A stretch of 64,000 bases of DNA from NCBI GenBank assembly GCA_964350435.1, contig CAYGJS010000009.1, positions 6,931 to 70,930 on the forward strand, read 5' to 3'. The notes under the pieces are model-generated. The model did not search any database. It saw only the letters and a list, made by a program, of their open reading frames with translations, and was not told where the DNA came from. Position numbers and translations under genes: made by a program. Positions 42,586-50,866 of the stretch are shown in pieces (position 1 is the stretch's first letter; each line of letters opens with the position of its first letter). This stretch comes from TMED27 sp964350435. GTDB taxonomy: Bacteria; Pseudomonadota; Alphaproteobacteria; Micavibrionales; Micavibrionaceae.

Positions 42586-42885
42586 TTAAACACCGCCATT
42601 GTTGATACGGTCTTTCAGCACATGCGATGCACGAAAAACCAGAACCTTACGCGGTGAAATCGGCACTTCAACGCCTGTCTTCGGGTTGCGCCCCACGCGC
42701 TCCCCCTTTTCACGCACGGCGAAACTTCCAAACGAAGACAGCTTCACCCCGTCCCCTTGTATCAATGCTTTTGAAATTTCTTCTAAAACCGCCTCAACCA
42801 AATCAGAAGATTCGTTGCGTGAAAGACCAACTTCCTCATAGACGGCCTCAGCCAAGTCTGCGCGTGTAATCGTACGATTGTTCAT
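42586..42885 (-). CDS. ihfA: Integration host factor subunit alpha
   Basis: DNA-bending nucleoid protein of the HU/IHF family, 99 residues. It starts MNNRTITRADLAEAVYEEVGLSRNES as IhfA proteins do, and the beta-arm has the signature GRNPKTGVEVPISPRKVLVFRAS. The combination of VEAVLEEISKALIQGDGVKLSSFGSF and PISPR points to the alpha subunit. It sits between fabH (with a 195-base gap holding a fabH remnant) and merR. Its promoter probably lies in the AT-rich 90 bases next to the start. Confidence 0.96.
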   Translation of the reverse strand: MNNRTITRADLAEAVYEEVGLSRNESSDLVEAVLEEISKALIQGDGVKLSSFGSFAVREKGERVGRNPKTGVEVPISPRKVLVFRASHVLKDRINNGGV

Positions 42886-43003
42886 CGACTAACTCCCATT
42901 TATATAATGCATACAAGGATAAAGCGGAAAAACAAACGCGTCAATGTTATGGATGAAGTTAACCCCAAAAAATGATTCTGGATCAATGCCCTAGAACAAA
43001 GTT

Positions 43004-43048
43004 TTAAAAGCGCACAAGTGCAGAGCCCCAAGTCAGGCCTCCCCCCCG
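43004..43048 (-). pseudogene. Duplicated, diverged remnant of the fabH 3' end
   Basis: Starting 33 bases past the fabH stop, the minus strand again encodes GGGLTWGSALVRF followed by TAA, the same 13 residues and stop that end FabH. Seven of these 13 codons differ between the copies and every difference is synonymous (for example TTA/CTG, TCG/TCT, CGT/CGC). So this is not a recent tandem duplication but the tail of a separate, functionally constrained fabH allele. An inverted repeat AAATCC-ATTC-GGATTT lies between the two copies. It has no start codon context and is not expected to be translated. Confidence 0.85.
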
Positions 43049-43080
43049 CGAAGCAAATCCGAATGGATTTGTTCTCAAAC

Positions 43081-44055
43081 TTAAAAACGAACCAGAGCCG
43101 ACCCCCAAGTTAAGCCTCCCCCCATCGCTTCAAATAAAAGCAAATCGCCTTCTTTGATACGGCCATCTTTAACGCCTTCATGCAAAGCCAGCGGAATGCT
43201 TGCCGCCGACGTATTGCCATGGTTTTGCACCGTCACTATAACCTTCTCCATCGGCGCATCCAGCTTCTTGGCAATCGCCTCGATAATGCGGATATTCGCC
43301 TGATGCGGCACCAACCAGTCAATCTGATCGGGTGTCACGTTATTTGTACTCAAAGCCTGATGAACCGCATCGGCCATATACGCCACCGCATATTTAAACA
43401 CTTCCTTACCGTGCATCACAACATGCCCGGCCGCGCCCGTACTTGATGGCCCGCCATCCGTATACAGCAAATCCCGCTGCCCGCCATTGGCATATAAATG
43501 CGTGGAATGCACACCGCGCGCCTCAATGCCGCCCGCCACTTCCTGCGCCTCCAACACAATCGCCCCCGCACCATCGCCAAACAAAACGCAGGTCGTGCGA
43601 TCTTCCCAATTCAGGATCGACGACATCTTCTCCGCGCCAATCACAATCACGCGGCGCATCTGCCCCGCCTTAATAAAATTATCCGCCGTCGCCAGCGCAT
43701 ACACGAACCCCGTACACACCGCCTGCACATCAAACGCAACCCCGACAGGCAGCCCGAGCGCAGCCTGCACCTTCACCGCCACAGCCGGAAAAGTTTGATC
43801 GGGGGTCGTCGTCGCAACAATCACGCCGTCAATATCATCCGCAGGCAATCCGGATCGCTCCAGAGCCTCACGCGCAGCCATAACAGCCATATCCGCCGTA
43901 GTTTCATCGTCCGCAGCAATATGACGCTGCTCGATCCCACTGCGCTGCCTGATCCATTCATCCGATGTATCAACGATTTTCTCCAAATCCGCATTGGTCA
44001 TGATTTTAGAAGGCAAATATGATCCGGTTCCCCGAATAACAGAACGTATAGGCAT
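43081..44055 (-). CDS. fabH: Beta-ketoacyl-ACP synthase III
   Basis: Condenses acetyl-CoA with malonyl-ACP to start fatty acid synthesis. The 324-residue thiolase-fold enzyme has catalytic Cys114 (QAVCTGFVYALA), His in VPHQANIRI (about 251) and Asn in NHGNTSAASIP (about 281). It begins nine bases after plsX, its usual partner. The C-terminus GGGLTWGSALVRF is exactly repeated at protein level just beyond the stop codon, with different synonymous codons, which suggests that the resident gene or its end has been replaced by an allele from a related genome. Confidence 0.97.
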   Translation of the reverse strand: MPIRSVIRGTGSYLPSKIMTNADLEKIVDTSDEWIRQRSGIEQRHIAADDETTADMAVMAAREALERSGLPADDIDGVIVATTTPDQTFPAVAVKVQAALGLPVGVAFDVQAVCTGFVYALATADNFIKAGQMRRVIVIGAEKMSSILNWEDRTTCVLFGDGAGAIVLEAQEVAGGIEARGVHSTHLYANGGQRDLLYTDGGPSSTGAAGHVVMHGKEVFKYAVAYMADAVHQALSTNNVTPDQIDWLVPHQANIRIIEAIAKKLDAPMEKVIVTVQNHGNTSAASIPLALHEGVKDGRIKEGDLLLFEAMGGGLTWGSALVRF

Positions 44056-44064
44056 AACTTTACT

Positions 44065-45105
44065 TTATATATCCTCAGTCAAGAATGATTCCTGACTCAT
44101 GAGATGATTAATATCATGGGCGACAGTTTCAATATAGCCATGCTTGGAAAGCTCCGCCGCCAACCCCACCGCCGATGAAAACGCCAAGGCGTCACAACCG
44201 CCATGACTTTTTACACATAAACCGTTTAAACCCAAAAACACGCCCCCATTATACAAACGCGGGTCAATTTTCTTCTTAAACCGTTTCAACGCAAAAAATG
44301 CACAGGCCGCGCCCAACATCGCCAAAATATCAGAACTAAACACCTTCTTGATCTCATGCGAAATAAACTTGCTCACGCCCTCGGCAGTCTTCAGCGCAAT
44401 ATTCCCCGCATATCCATCACAAACAATAACGTCCACAACCCCCGCCGTAATATCATTCCCCTCAACAAACCCCACATATTTCCCCGGAAAATCCACCCGC
44501 GACAAAATCGCATGCGCCCCGCGCACATGGTCGGGGCCCTTGGTATCCTCGCTGCCAACATTGAGTAAACCCACACTCGGATTATTAAGCCCTTTATGCG
44601 ATTTCGCAAATACCGCGCCCAGCACGGCAAATTGCACCAAATTCTCTGCATCCACCAAAACATTCGCGCCCAGATCCAGCATAATCGTATCGGTCTTTTG
44701 CGTCGGAAAAACACTCGCAATCGCAGGGCGATGAATAGCAGGCAAGGTTTTCAGCACAATCTTCGCCATCGCCATCAACGCACCCGTATTCCCCGCCGAC
44801 ACAACCGCCTGCGCGCGGCCATCATGTACCGCCTCAATCGCCATCCGCATAGACGTGCCCTTACTCGCGCGCAAAGCTGCCGACGGCTTATCATCGCCAA
44901 GAATTTTTTTATCGGTATGTTCAATCGTCGTCACGGGAATAAGAAGCGGATATTGAGCAACAAGCGGCTGTATCTGCGCTTGGTCACCAAAAATCAGAAA
45001 TTCAAGATAAGGGTTTTTTTCAAGCGCAAGTGCCGCGCCGGGAATAACACTCTCCGCGCCATGATCGCCGCCCATAGCATCCAGCGCTATAATCGATTTT
45101 GTCAC
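44065..45105 (-). CDS. plsX: Phosphate acyltransferase PlsX
   Basis: Makes acyl-phosphate from acyl-ACP for phospholipid synthesis. The 346-residue peripheral membrane protein begins IALDAMGGDHGAESVIPGAA and contains the family stretches SAGNTGALMA, DLGANVLVDAENLVQFA, GLLNVGSEDTKG and CDGYAGNIALKTAEG. The start is GTG at 45105 (VTKSIIALDAMGG). It follows rpmF on the same strand with 79 bases between, a gap that holds a strong terminator-like hairpin, and is directly followed by fabH. Confidence 0.97.
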   Translation of the reverse strand: MTKSIIALDAMGGDHGAESVIPGAALALEKNPYLEFLIFGDQAQIQPLVAQYPLLIPVTTIEHTDKKILGDDKPSAALRASKGTSMRMAIEAVHDGRAQAVVSAGNTGALMAMAKIVLKTLPAIHRPAIASVFPTQKTDTIMLDLGANVLVDAENLVQFAVLGAVFAKSHKGLNNPSVGLLNVGSEDTKGPDHVRGAHAILSRVDFPGKYVGFVEGNDITAGVVDVIVCDGYAGNIALKTAEGVSKFISHEIKKVFSSDILAMLGAACAFFALKRFKKKIDPRLYNGGVFLGLNGLCVKSHGGCDALAFSSAVGLAAELSKHGYIETVAHDINHLMSQESFLTEDI

Positions 45106-45169
45106 TTTACCACGCCCTCGTTTAAGTGAAGGGGAATTCTATCGGAAATGAAGAGGTCAGAAAAGGCGT

Positions 45170-45197
45170 AAAAAACGCGCGAACCTAATCGCGCGCT
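45170..45197 (-). terminator. Terminator overlapping the rpmF stop codon
   Basis: On the minus strand CGCGCGA (45089-like arm at 45089+100, that is 45189-45195) pairs with TCGCGCG (45176-45182), and the six-base loop includes part of the rpmF stop codon TAG (45185-45187). A run of six T follows. A translating ribosome finishing rpmF would cover the stem, so termination before plsX may depend on rpmF translation. Confidence 0.8.
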
Positions 45198-45364
45198 TCG
45201 ATAACCTGACGACCTTTATATGTTCCGGTCTTCAGATCAATATGGTGGCGGCGCTTCGGCTCACCAGTATTACCATCTTCAACCCACTGCTCAACAGTAA
45301 GCGCGTCATGGGCACGGCGCATATTGCGCTTTGATTTTGTTGTTTTTCTCTTAGGAACAGCCAT
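45185..45364 (-). CDS. rpmF: 50S ribosomal protein L32
   Basis: A 59-residue basic ribosomal protein starting MAVPKRKTTKSKRNMRRAHD, the standard L32 N-terminus. It lacks the two CxxC zinc-binding pairs found in some L32 proteins, as usual for alphaproteobacteria. The start is ATG at 45364 with AAAGGACAAGAG upstream; a longer frame is an artefact. It is followed by plsX-fabH, the classic rpmF-plsX-fabH order, although a terminator-like hairpin sits exactly at its stop codon. Confidence 0.97.
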   Translation of the reverse strand: MAVPKRKTTKSKRNMRRAHDALTVEQWVEDGNTGEPKRRHHIDLKTGTYKGRQVIEARD

Positions 45365-45432
45365 GGTTCTCTTGTCCTTTTTTAAATCTTGAAGCAGGGT
45401 AATACCGAATTTGCACACCAAGCGCAAGGAAA

Positions 45433-46029
45433 TTATTCACCCAATTTGTCTTTCCAGTCCTTCAGCGCCGCAAAAGGATTATTCACAGAAGCCGAAAAAT
45501 CCTTCTGCTGGTCATCGCCGACTTCAAAAACCACCCCTTCCGCATGCGGATAAGGATCAATCATCAGCGATAAATGCTGGGTCACCAACTCCCCCAAATC
45601 AATCTTATCATCAATAATCGCCTCTGGATCTTCACTCTCATCCAGCATCGGCACTTCCTGATGTCCCTTTTCGGCTATACGCTCCTTCCGCGCTTTGGCC
45701 AAAGGAATAGCCTTATCCGGATCGGCAAACCACGCCTCGAACGCCTCATGCACTTCCGTATGCAGCGGCTCAAGCGTTACAACGCAGGCCTGCGTCAATT
45801 CCGCATCAATCTTGCCGACAATATGCACCATCAAACTGCTCTTGGGATTAAAAATCGTAAGCTGAGCGTTCAGCGAATTCACAGCCAAAACCCCCAATCT
45901 CTGCGCCAAGCGCCCGCGCGCCGCCTCATCAGGAGAGATATCCACACTCAGCTTGCCACTCTCAACATCATTCACATCAAGAAAATAAGACCATTCGGTT
46001 TCAACAATGTCATGTGCCGTTTTACCCAT
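45433..46029 (-). CDS. DUF177/YceD-family protein
   Basis: A 198-residue member of the DUF177 (YceD) family, implicated in bacteria in 23S rRNA accumulation and often encoded next to rpmF. The conserved core is C-V-V-T-L-E-P-L-H-T-E-V-x-E-x-F (about residues 82-97), and the C-terminus ends with the typical N-P-F-A-A-L-x-x-W (VNNPFAALKDWKDKL). An acidic middle segment (DESEDPEAIIDDKIDLGELV) is also characteristic. It lies 68 bases upstream of rpmF and nine bases downstream of the chaperone gene. Confidence 0.9.
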   Translation of the reverse strand: MGKTAHDIVETEWSYFLDVNDVESGKLSVDISPDEAARGRLAQRLGVLAVNSLNAQLTIFNPKSSLMVHIVGKIDAELTQACVVTLEPLHTEVHEAFEAWFADPDKAIPLAKARKERIAEKGHQEVPMLDESEDPEAIIDDKIDLGELVTQHLSLMIDPYPHAEGVVFEVGDDQQKDFSASVNNPFAALKDWKDKLGE

Positions 46030-46038
46030 CGCCCAGCC

Positions 46039-46551
46039 CTAATCTAAAAATTCTATTTTCCCGCTAATGATATCATCAATCTCCTGCCCTTGCAGGTGCT
46101 TGATACTCTTGCGAACATATTTCTCCAAGGCCTTCAGCGTCTTTGCATCAATATCCGCGCCGCCATACAAATTCTTGCGAAGCACCTCTGCCATATCTCC
46201 GGCTTGAAAAGCGTCGCGATACGCATGCATCCTCCCGTTAAACGCCTTCATCATCTTCTTCTGGTGTTTCGGAATGCCGACATCACCAATTCCGAGTTCT
46301 CGCAAGGATTGATCCATATTTGCAAATGTCACATCAAAAAGCGCCTGATTAAACTTCATCTGCCCGCCCTCAATCATCCGCTCCATCACCATAAAAATAT
46401 GAAGCAACAAACAATCAAACCGCCCGGTAAATGTGTCAGGCACAGCGTATTCAGTATAAAAAACCTGAGAAACCGCGCGCTGCAGCGCCTGAGTATAAAC
46501 CAACACAACCCCGTCCTCACATGGATTTTTAAATTTAAATAAGCCCAGCAT
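46039..46551 (-). CDS. Ubiquinol-cytochrome c chaperone family protein (Cbp3-like)
   Basis: A 170-residue protein of the Cbp3/UQCC family, helping assemble cytochrome b of complex III in mitochondria and alphaproteobacteria. The core shows YTEYAVPDTFTGRFDCLLLH and the D-Q-S-L-R-E-L-G-I-G-D-x-G-I-P-K-x-x-K-x-M-x-x-A-F-x-G-R segment, which is highly typical. The start at ATG 46551 (MLGLFKFKNP) is chosen because the upstream extension of the frame lies in the divergent promoter region of bamE and is not protein-like. Confidence 0.92.
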   Translation of the reverse strand: MLGLFKFKNPCEDGVVLVYTQALQRAVSQVFYTEYAVPDTFTGRFDCLLLHIFMVMERMIEGGQMKFNQALFDVTFANMDQSLRELGIGDVGIPKHQKKMMKAFNGRMHAYRDAFQAGDMAEVLRKNLYGGADIDAKTLKALEKYVRKSIKHLQGQEIDDIISGKIEFLD

Positions 46552-46610
46552 TGATGTTATCCTCGAACAATCGCTATAGTAGCGTGAGTGTAACATAAGA
46601 GATTCTGAAG

Positions 46611-47084
46611 ATGATTCAAGGTTCAAAAACATTTCTACTGGCAATAAGCACCACCGCCATTCTTGGTCTGGCGGCATGCACCCCCACAGTGGCAAAACGC
46701 GGCAATCTTCTGGAGGATTATCAAATCGCCGAAATCCAGCAAGGCATCAGCACCCGCTCCGATGTTCTGCGGAACCTCGGCTCACCAACAACCAAATCAA
46801 CCTTCGACCCTAATGTCTGGTACTATATCGGCCAGGAAACCGAAAAGCGCGGCATCCTTGACCCCGAAGTGATCAATGAACGCATTATCGTCGTCGCCTT
46901 CAACGAAGAAGGCATCGTCGAGATTATCCGCGATGTCGACAACCAACGCATGGACATCCCCTATATGCGTGATAAAACCCCGACACACGGAAATGAAGTC
47001 ACTGTGATGCAGCAATTCTTCGGCAATCTCGGCCGCTTTAACCCGCCAACCTCCGCCGCCGATCAACCCAACCCCGCGCAGTAA
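46611..47084 (+). CDS. bamE: Outer membrane protein assembly factor BamE
   Basis: Lipoprotein of the BAM complex (SmpA/OmlA domain). The 157-residue precursor has a signal peptide with lipobox LAAC (Cys23). The BamE core follows: the I-Q-Q-G-I-S-T-R-S-D-V-L-R-N-L-G-S-P stretch and N-V-W-Y-Y-I-G-Q, and a V-A-F-N-E-E-G-I-V strand. It is divergent from the Cbp3-like gene (59 bases apart), an arrangement common in alphaproteobacteria. The C-terminal 25 residues are proline/asparagine-rich. A convergent small broken gene starts one base beyond the stop. Confidence 0.93.
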   Translation: MIQGSKTFLLAISTTAILGLAACTPTVAKRGNLLEDYQIAEIQQGISTRSDVLRNLGSPTTKSTFDPNVWYYIGQETEKRGILDPEVINERIIVVAFNEEGIVEIIRDVDNQRMDIPYMRDKTPTHGNEVTVMQQFFGNLGRFNPPTSAADQPNPAQ

Positions 47085-47085
47085 C

Positions 47086-47338
47086 CTACATATTCAAAAC
47101 TGACAATTCGTCTACAATCCCCTCAGGATCGACAGAAATTGTGACCCTGCTCTCATCTATGGAAACAGCTGAGTAACTCTCCCCTTGTGGCTGGGATGTG
47201 TATTTAAATTCAGCTTTTAAAGAAGAAAAACCCTCTGGCAGTTTCTCTCCCATGACAACAGTGCAAACCGTTTTCCCCTGTTGCCCCAGCGCAACAGTGG
47301 GGGGGGTCCTGTTTCAAACCGGCGACATAAAAAACCAT
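47086..47338 (-). pseudogene. Small protein gene interrupted by a C8 homopolymer
   Basis: Minus strand. An ATG at 47338 follows a very strong ribosome binding site (GGAGGAG, 4-5 bases spacing) and opens MVFYVAGLKQDPP, then meets a run of eight C (47309-47316 on the plus strand as G8). If the run were seven C, the frame would continue without stop as TVALGQQGKTVCTVV, MGEKLPEGFSSLKAEFKY, and so on to NM-TAG, an 83-residue protein with one cysteine and beta-rich composition. As written, the frame shifts. It could be a phase-variable gene, an assembly error in a homopolymer, or an early pseudogene. No signal peptide; family unknown. It occupies most of the otherwise empty 47085-47451 interval. 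Confidence 0.6.
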
Positions 47339-47398
47339 AAGCTCCTCCAGGTAAAAATATGAAAAATAAAATTACCCGCTCTCTAAAAATAATACAAT

Positions 47399-47436
47399 AA
47401 AAAAAAGCCCAACATCACTGCAGGGCTTTTTGTTTG
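47399..47436 (-). terminator. Terminator downstream of hppA
   Basis: Stem AAAAGCCC (47403-47410) / GGGCTTTT (47423-47430) with a 12-base loop, T-rich on both transcript sides. It lies about 20 bases beyond the hppA stop and could also stop transcription from the other direction. Confidence 0.85.
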
Positions 47437-47451
47437 TCTTAAAAGCGGAAA

Positions 47452-49587
47452 TTAGCCAGCCGTCGTTGCGAACTTCGCAACCACAGCCACCAACAGAATC
47501 GCCACAATATTCACGATCTTGATCAATGGGTTCACCGCAGGGCCAGCCGTATCTTTATAAGGGTCACCAACAGTGTCTCCTGTTACGGCCGCATGGTGAG
47601 CGTCACTGCCCTTACCGCCATGATGGCCGTCTTCGATGTACTTCTTCGCATTATCCCACGCGCCGCCTCCGGCTGTCATAGAAATCGCAACAAACAAGCC
47701 TGTCACAATCGTACCGACAAGCATCGCGCCCAAACATTCAAACGCAGGGCCCATCTCTCCGGTCAGTTTGTAAACAACCACCCAAAGCACAACCGGCGCA
47801 CAAACAGGCAGCAATGACGGCACAATCATCTCGCGAATCGCCGCTTGCGTCAGCATATCGACAGCCTTGCCATATTCCGGCTTTGCCGTCCCCTTCATGA
47901 TCCCCGGAATGTCCTTGAACTGACGACGCACTTCAATCACCACAGACGCCGCCGCGCGACCAACCGCCGTCATAGACATCGCCGAGAAAAGATACGGCAA
48001 CAACCCACCAAGGAACAAACCGATAATCACATACGGATCCTCAAGCGAGAAACTCATCTCACCCAGATCCGGCAGATAATGCTTGATCTCCTCGGTATAC
48101 CCGGCAAACAGTACCAGAGCCGCCAAGCCGGCAGACCCGATCGCATACCCCTTCGTCACGGCTTTGGTTGTATTCCCAACCGCATCCAGCGCATCCGTGG
48201 TTTTGCGAACGCCCGCAGGAAGATCCGACATCTCGGCAATCCCGCCCGCATTGTCCGTTACAGGGCCATAAGCATCAAGCGCAACAACCATTCCGGCCAG
48301 TGAAAGCATGGACGTTGCCGCAATCGCGATCCCGTAAAGCCCGGCCAGATCAAACGCCACATAAATGCCGCCGCAGATCACAATCACCGGCAGCGCAGTG
48401 GCTTCCAATGATACTGCCAGACCCTGAATTACATTCGTACCATGACCCGTTTCCGAAGCCTTGGCGATATCCCGCACAGGGCGGAACGCGGTCGAAGTGT
48501 AATATTCAGTAATCCAGATCAGGAGCCCCGTGACAACAAGACCAGAAAGCACGCAAAGATAAATCTCAAGCGGCGTGATAATCTTGCCTGATGTCATGGG
48601 AATCGCCTGATCAATCCCGATATTGGCCAAAGCCACAGCAATCAGAATAGCCGAAAACACCGCACTCGCGACAAAGCCCTTGTAAAGCGCGCCCATGATG
48701 CTTTTGGTTTTACCCAAACGCACAAAGAATGTACCGGCAACAGACGCCACAATACAAACCCCGCCGATAAACATCGGCAGCATCATCATCTGTTCGACCG
48801 CCGCTGGTGCAAACGCACTATAGGCAATCAACATCGTCGCAACCACGGTCACGGCGTATGTTTCAAACAGATCCGCAGCCATCCCCGCACAGTCACCAAC
48901 ATTGTCACCAACGTTATCGGCAATCACCGCAGGGTTACGAGGGTCATCCTCAGGGATTCCCGCTTCGACTTTGCCCACCAGATCGGCCCCAACGTCCGCA
49001 CCTTTGGTAAAAATACCGCCGCCAAGACGCGCAAAAATTGAAATCAGCGAAGCCCCGAAACCCAAAGCCACAAGACCTTCGAGAATTTTGCGCAAGATCG
49101 CCATTTTCTCTGCGCCTTCGCTGGTCACATATCCAAGTTCATATTGAAGCCAGGCGAAATAACCCGCTACCCCCAAAAGCCCGAGGCCGACAACCAGCAT
49201 CCCGGTCACCGCGCCGGATTTAAACGCAACGCTCAGGGCTTTCTCAAGACTTTCGGTCGCCGCCTGCGCCGTGCGCACATTCGCCCGCACAGAAACAATC
49301 ATCCCGTTATACCCTGCAAGCCCCGATAAAACCGCGCCGATTACAAAACCAAGAGCAACATGGGTGCCGAGCAAAACATAAAGCAAACCTGCAGTCACAA
49401 AACCAACAATTCCGATTGTCCGATACTGCCGGTTCAAATAGGCCTGCGCCCCTTCCTGAATCGCGCCTGCAATTTCCTGCATCTTCTTATTACCAGGACT
49501 CAGCGCCATAATCTGCCGCGACGCCACTGCGCTATAAATCAACGCCAGCATGCCACAACAGGCAATTATTATTAAAAGTGAAGTCAT
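47452..49587 (-). CDS. hppA: K+-independent proton-translocating pyrophosphatase
   Basis: Integral membrane enzyme that pumps protons while hydrolysing PPi. The 711-residue protein has about 16 transmembrane helices and the PPi-binding signature DVGADLVGKVEAGIPEDD (198-215), followed by DNVGDNVGDCAGMAADL, and later GPVTDNAGGIAEM. At the position that decides potassium dependence it has Lys475 and Thr478 (GNTTKAVTKG), as in the Rhodospirillum rubrum enzyme, so it should be K+-independent. It is transcribed alone, with its own terminator, and provides energy conservation from biosynthetic PPi. Confidence 0.97.
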   Translation of the reverse strand: MTSLLIIIACCGMLALIYSAVASRQIMALSPGNKKMQEIAGAIQEGAQAYLNRQYRTIGIVGFVTAGLLYVLLGTHVALGFVIGAVLSGLAGYNGMIVSVRANVRTAQAATESLEKALSVAFKSGAVTGMLVVGLGLLGVAGYFAWLQYELGYVTSEGAEKMAILRKILEGLVALGFGASLISIFARLGGGIFTKGADVGADLVGKVEAGIPEDDPRNPAVIADNVGDNVGDCAGMAADLFETYAVTVVATMLIAYSAFAPAAVEQMMMLPMFIGGVCIVASVAGTFFVRLGKTKSIMGALYKGFVASAVFSAILIAVALANIGIDQAIPMTSGKIITPLEIYLCVLSGLVVTGLLIWITEYYTSTAFRPVRDIAKASETGHGTNVIQGLAVSLEATALPVIVICGGIYVAFDLAGLYGIAIAATSMLSLAGMVVALDAYGPVTDNAGGIAEMSDLPAGVRKTTDALDAVGNTTKAVTKGYAIGSAGLAALVLFAGYTEEIKHYLPDLGEMSFSLEDPYVIIGLFLGGLLPYLFSAMSMTAVGRAAASVVIEVRRQFKDIPGIMKGTAKPEYGKAVDMLTQAAIREMIVPSLLPVCAPVVLWVVVYKLTGEMGPAFECLGAMLVGTIVTGLFVAISMTAGGGAWDNAKKYIEDGHHGGKGSDAHHAAVTGDTVGDPYKDTAGPAVNPLIKIVNIVAILLVAVVAKFATTAG

Positions 49588-49735
49588 TTTCCCCTACCTC
49601 ATTTTTTGTTGTTATTAAAACATAAAAAGACAGAACCGTTTGAAACAACGCCTGAATTTATAACATTATGAGTGTAGGGAAAGAAATCCGCCGCGCAAGG
49701 CTTTTGTGAAAAACACTCCACACCGAAAACAGTTT

Positions 49736-50101
49736 TTATGACCCGGCAGGAGCACAGGCCTCAAAACGTGTCCCCTCATCTTGGGTAAGCCATGCCCTAA
49801 TTTCATCTACTGTCATAAAGCGACTGAAATGCGGGCGAGCCGCCAGCTCAACAATTCTAAAAAAATCATCTCGTGCTAATAATGGATCAACATCAGAAAT
49901 ACTGCCACTCTCAAGTGCCCACAACAAAGACACGCCTTGACTACAAACACCATAAACACTGACAAGGCCAAACATTTCTGCAGCCTTTTTTTGCCCCTCA
50001 GTAAGCGGCGGTGGTAAAGTATCAGCTGGATCCCCTTGTCCACAACTCGCAGTAAACACCAACACCAGCGACGCAGCAGCAGCTTTTATACCTGAACGCA
50101 T
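49736..50101 (-). CDS. Predicted lipoprotein of unknown function
   Basis: A 121-residue precursor with signal peptide and lipobox FTASC (Cys20), so lipidated. The mature protein holds two further cysteines (YGVCSQGV and FEACAPAGS) that could form a disulfide, and a helical central region. No domain recognised. It lies between hppA and fliL on the same strand but is separated from fliL by a terminator (50155-50190), so it is probably transcribed alone. Confidence 0.75.
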   Translation of the reverse strand: MRSGIKAAAASLVLVFTASCGQGDPADTLPPPLTEGQKKAAEMFGLVSVYGVCSQGVSLLWALESGSISDVDPLLARDDFFRIVELAARPHFSRFMTVDEIRAWLTQDEGTRFEACAPAGS

Positions 50102-50154
50102 ATAAATATCCTCAATCTGTTGCAGTATAGCTGCATCACACGTAAAATTATGTC

Positions 50155-50190
50155 AAGAAAAAAACGCCCGACCACGTGAATGGCCGGGCA
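50155..50190 (-). terminator. Terminator downstream of fliL
   Basis: Stem GCCCGACCA (50166-50174) / TGGCCGGGC (50181-50189) with one mismatch-type G-T pair and a six-base loop; seven T residues follow on the minus-strand transcript. It lies about 50 bases past the fliL stop. Confidence 0.85.
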
Positions 50191-50241
50191 GTGTTTAGAG
50201 GGTTCACATCTAGGACTGAGCAAAACCCAGTCCAGAATTCT

Positions 50242-50724
50242 TTAAATCGGACGCTGCTGCACCACTTGCAGCAAAACTTCATTCAACTGTTCTTCGCCGA
50301 GTATCCCCGCGCCTACTTTATTAAGACGACCTTTCAGATAACTCACGCGCAGCGCACCGCCTTTTGTCAAAGCATGGCGATTAAGCGCACCATATAAATC
50401 TTGGATAAACGCGCTCGTCAATTTCGGAGCCATCTCCTCAACCGATTTTTTGGACGCTTCATCAGGAACATCAATCGCAATCATCACGCTCACAACCTGT
50501 GAAACACCATTTTTATCAACTATGGGAAGAACGAGCGGATCAAGCTCAACAAAATCAAAAGTCGGACGTTTTTCTGCGGGCTTTTCGGCTTCGGCCATCG
50601 CCTCATCAACCGCCGCCTCGTCTCCCGAAGAGGCCTTCGCAGGATTGAGAAAATAGTAATAGCCGCCGGCTCCCGCCCCGCCCAAAACTATAAGTGCCCC
50701 CAGCACTATCAAAATCATTCGCAT
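50242..50724 (-). CDS. fliL: Flagellar basal-body-associated protein FliL
   Basis: A 160-residue single-pass inner-membrane protein (helix about residues 4-25) with a periplasmic domain of the FliL fold (about 53-160). The family pattern appears in F-V-E-L-D-P-L-V-L-P-I-V and in the helix before the C-terminus (LRVSYLKGRLNKVGAGIL). FliL surrounds the MotAB stator and supports torque or stator stability. An acidic linker (GDEAAVDEAMAEAEKPAEK) separates helix and domain. It is monocistronic with its own terminator; the motA and motB genes are about 11 kb away in this window. Confidence 0.85.
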   Translation of the reverse strand: MRMILIVLGALIVLGGAGAGGYYYFLNPAKASSGDEAAVDEAMAEAEKPAEKRPTFDFVELDPLVLPIVDKNGVSQVVSVMIAIDVPDEASKKSVEEMAPKLTSAFIQDLYGALNRHALTKGGALRVSYLKGRLNKVGAGILGEEQLNEVLLQVVQQRPI

Positions 50725-50866
50725 TGATTAAACCCTAACAAGAATCGTACCCTATCTTTATGGTAACGCCTTGAGTCTTAATGAGTGGTTACTATTCCCT
50801 AAAATTCGAAACAGTATTTCGTAAAATGAGCAGTGTGGTTTGGGGAAGAATCACCCCTTGAAGATC

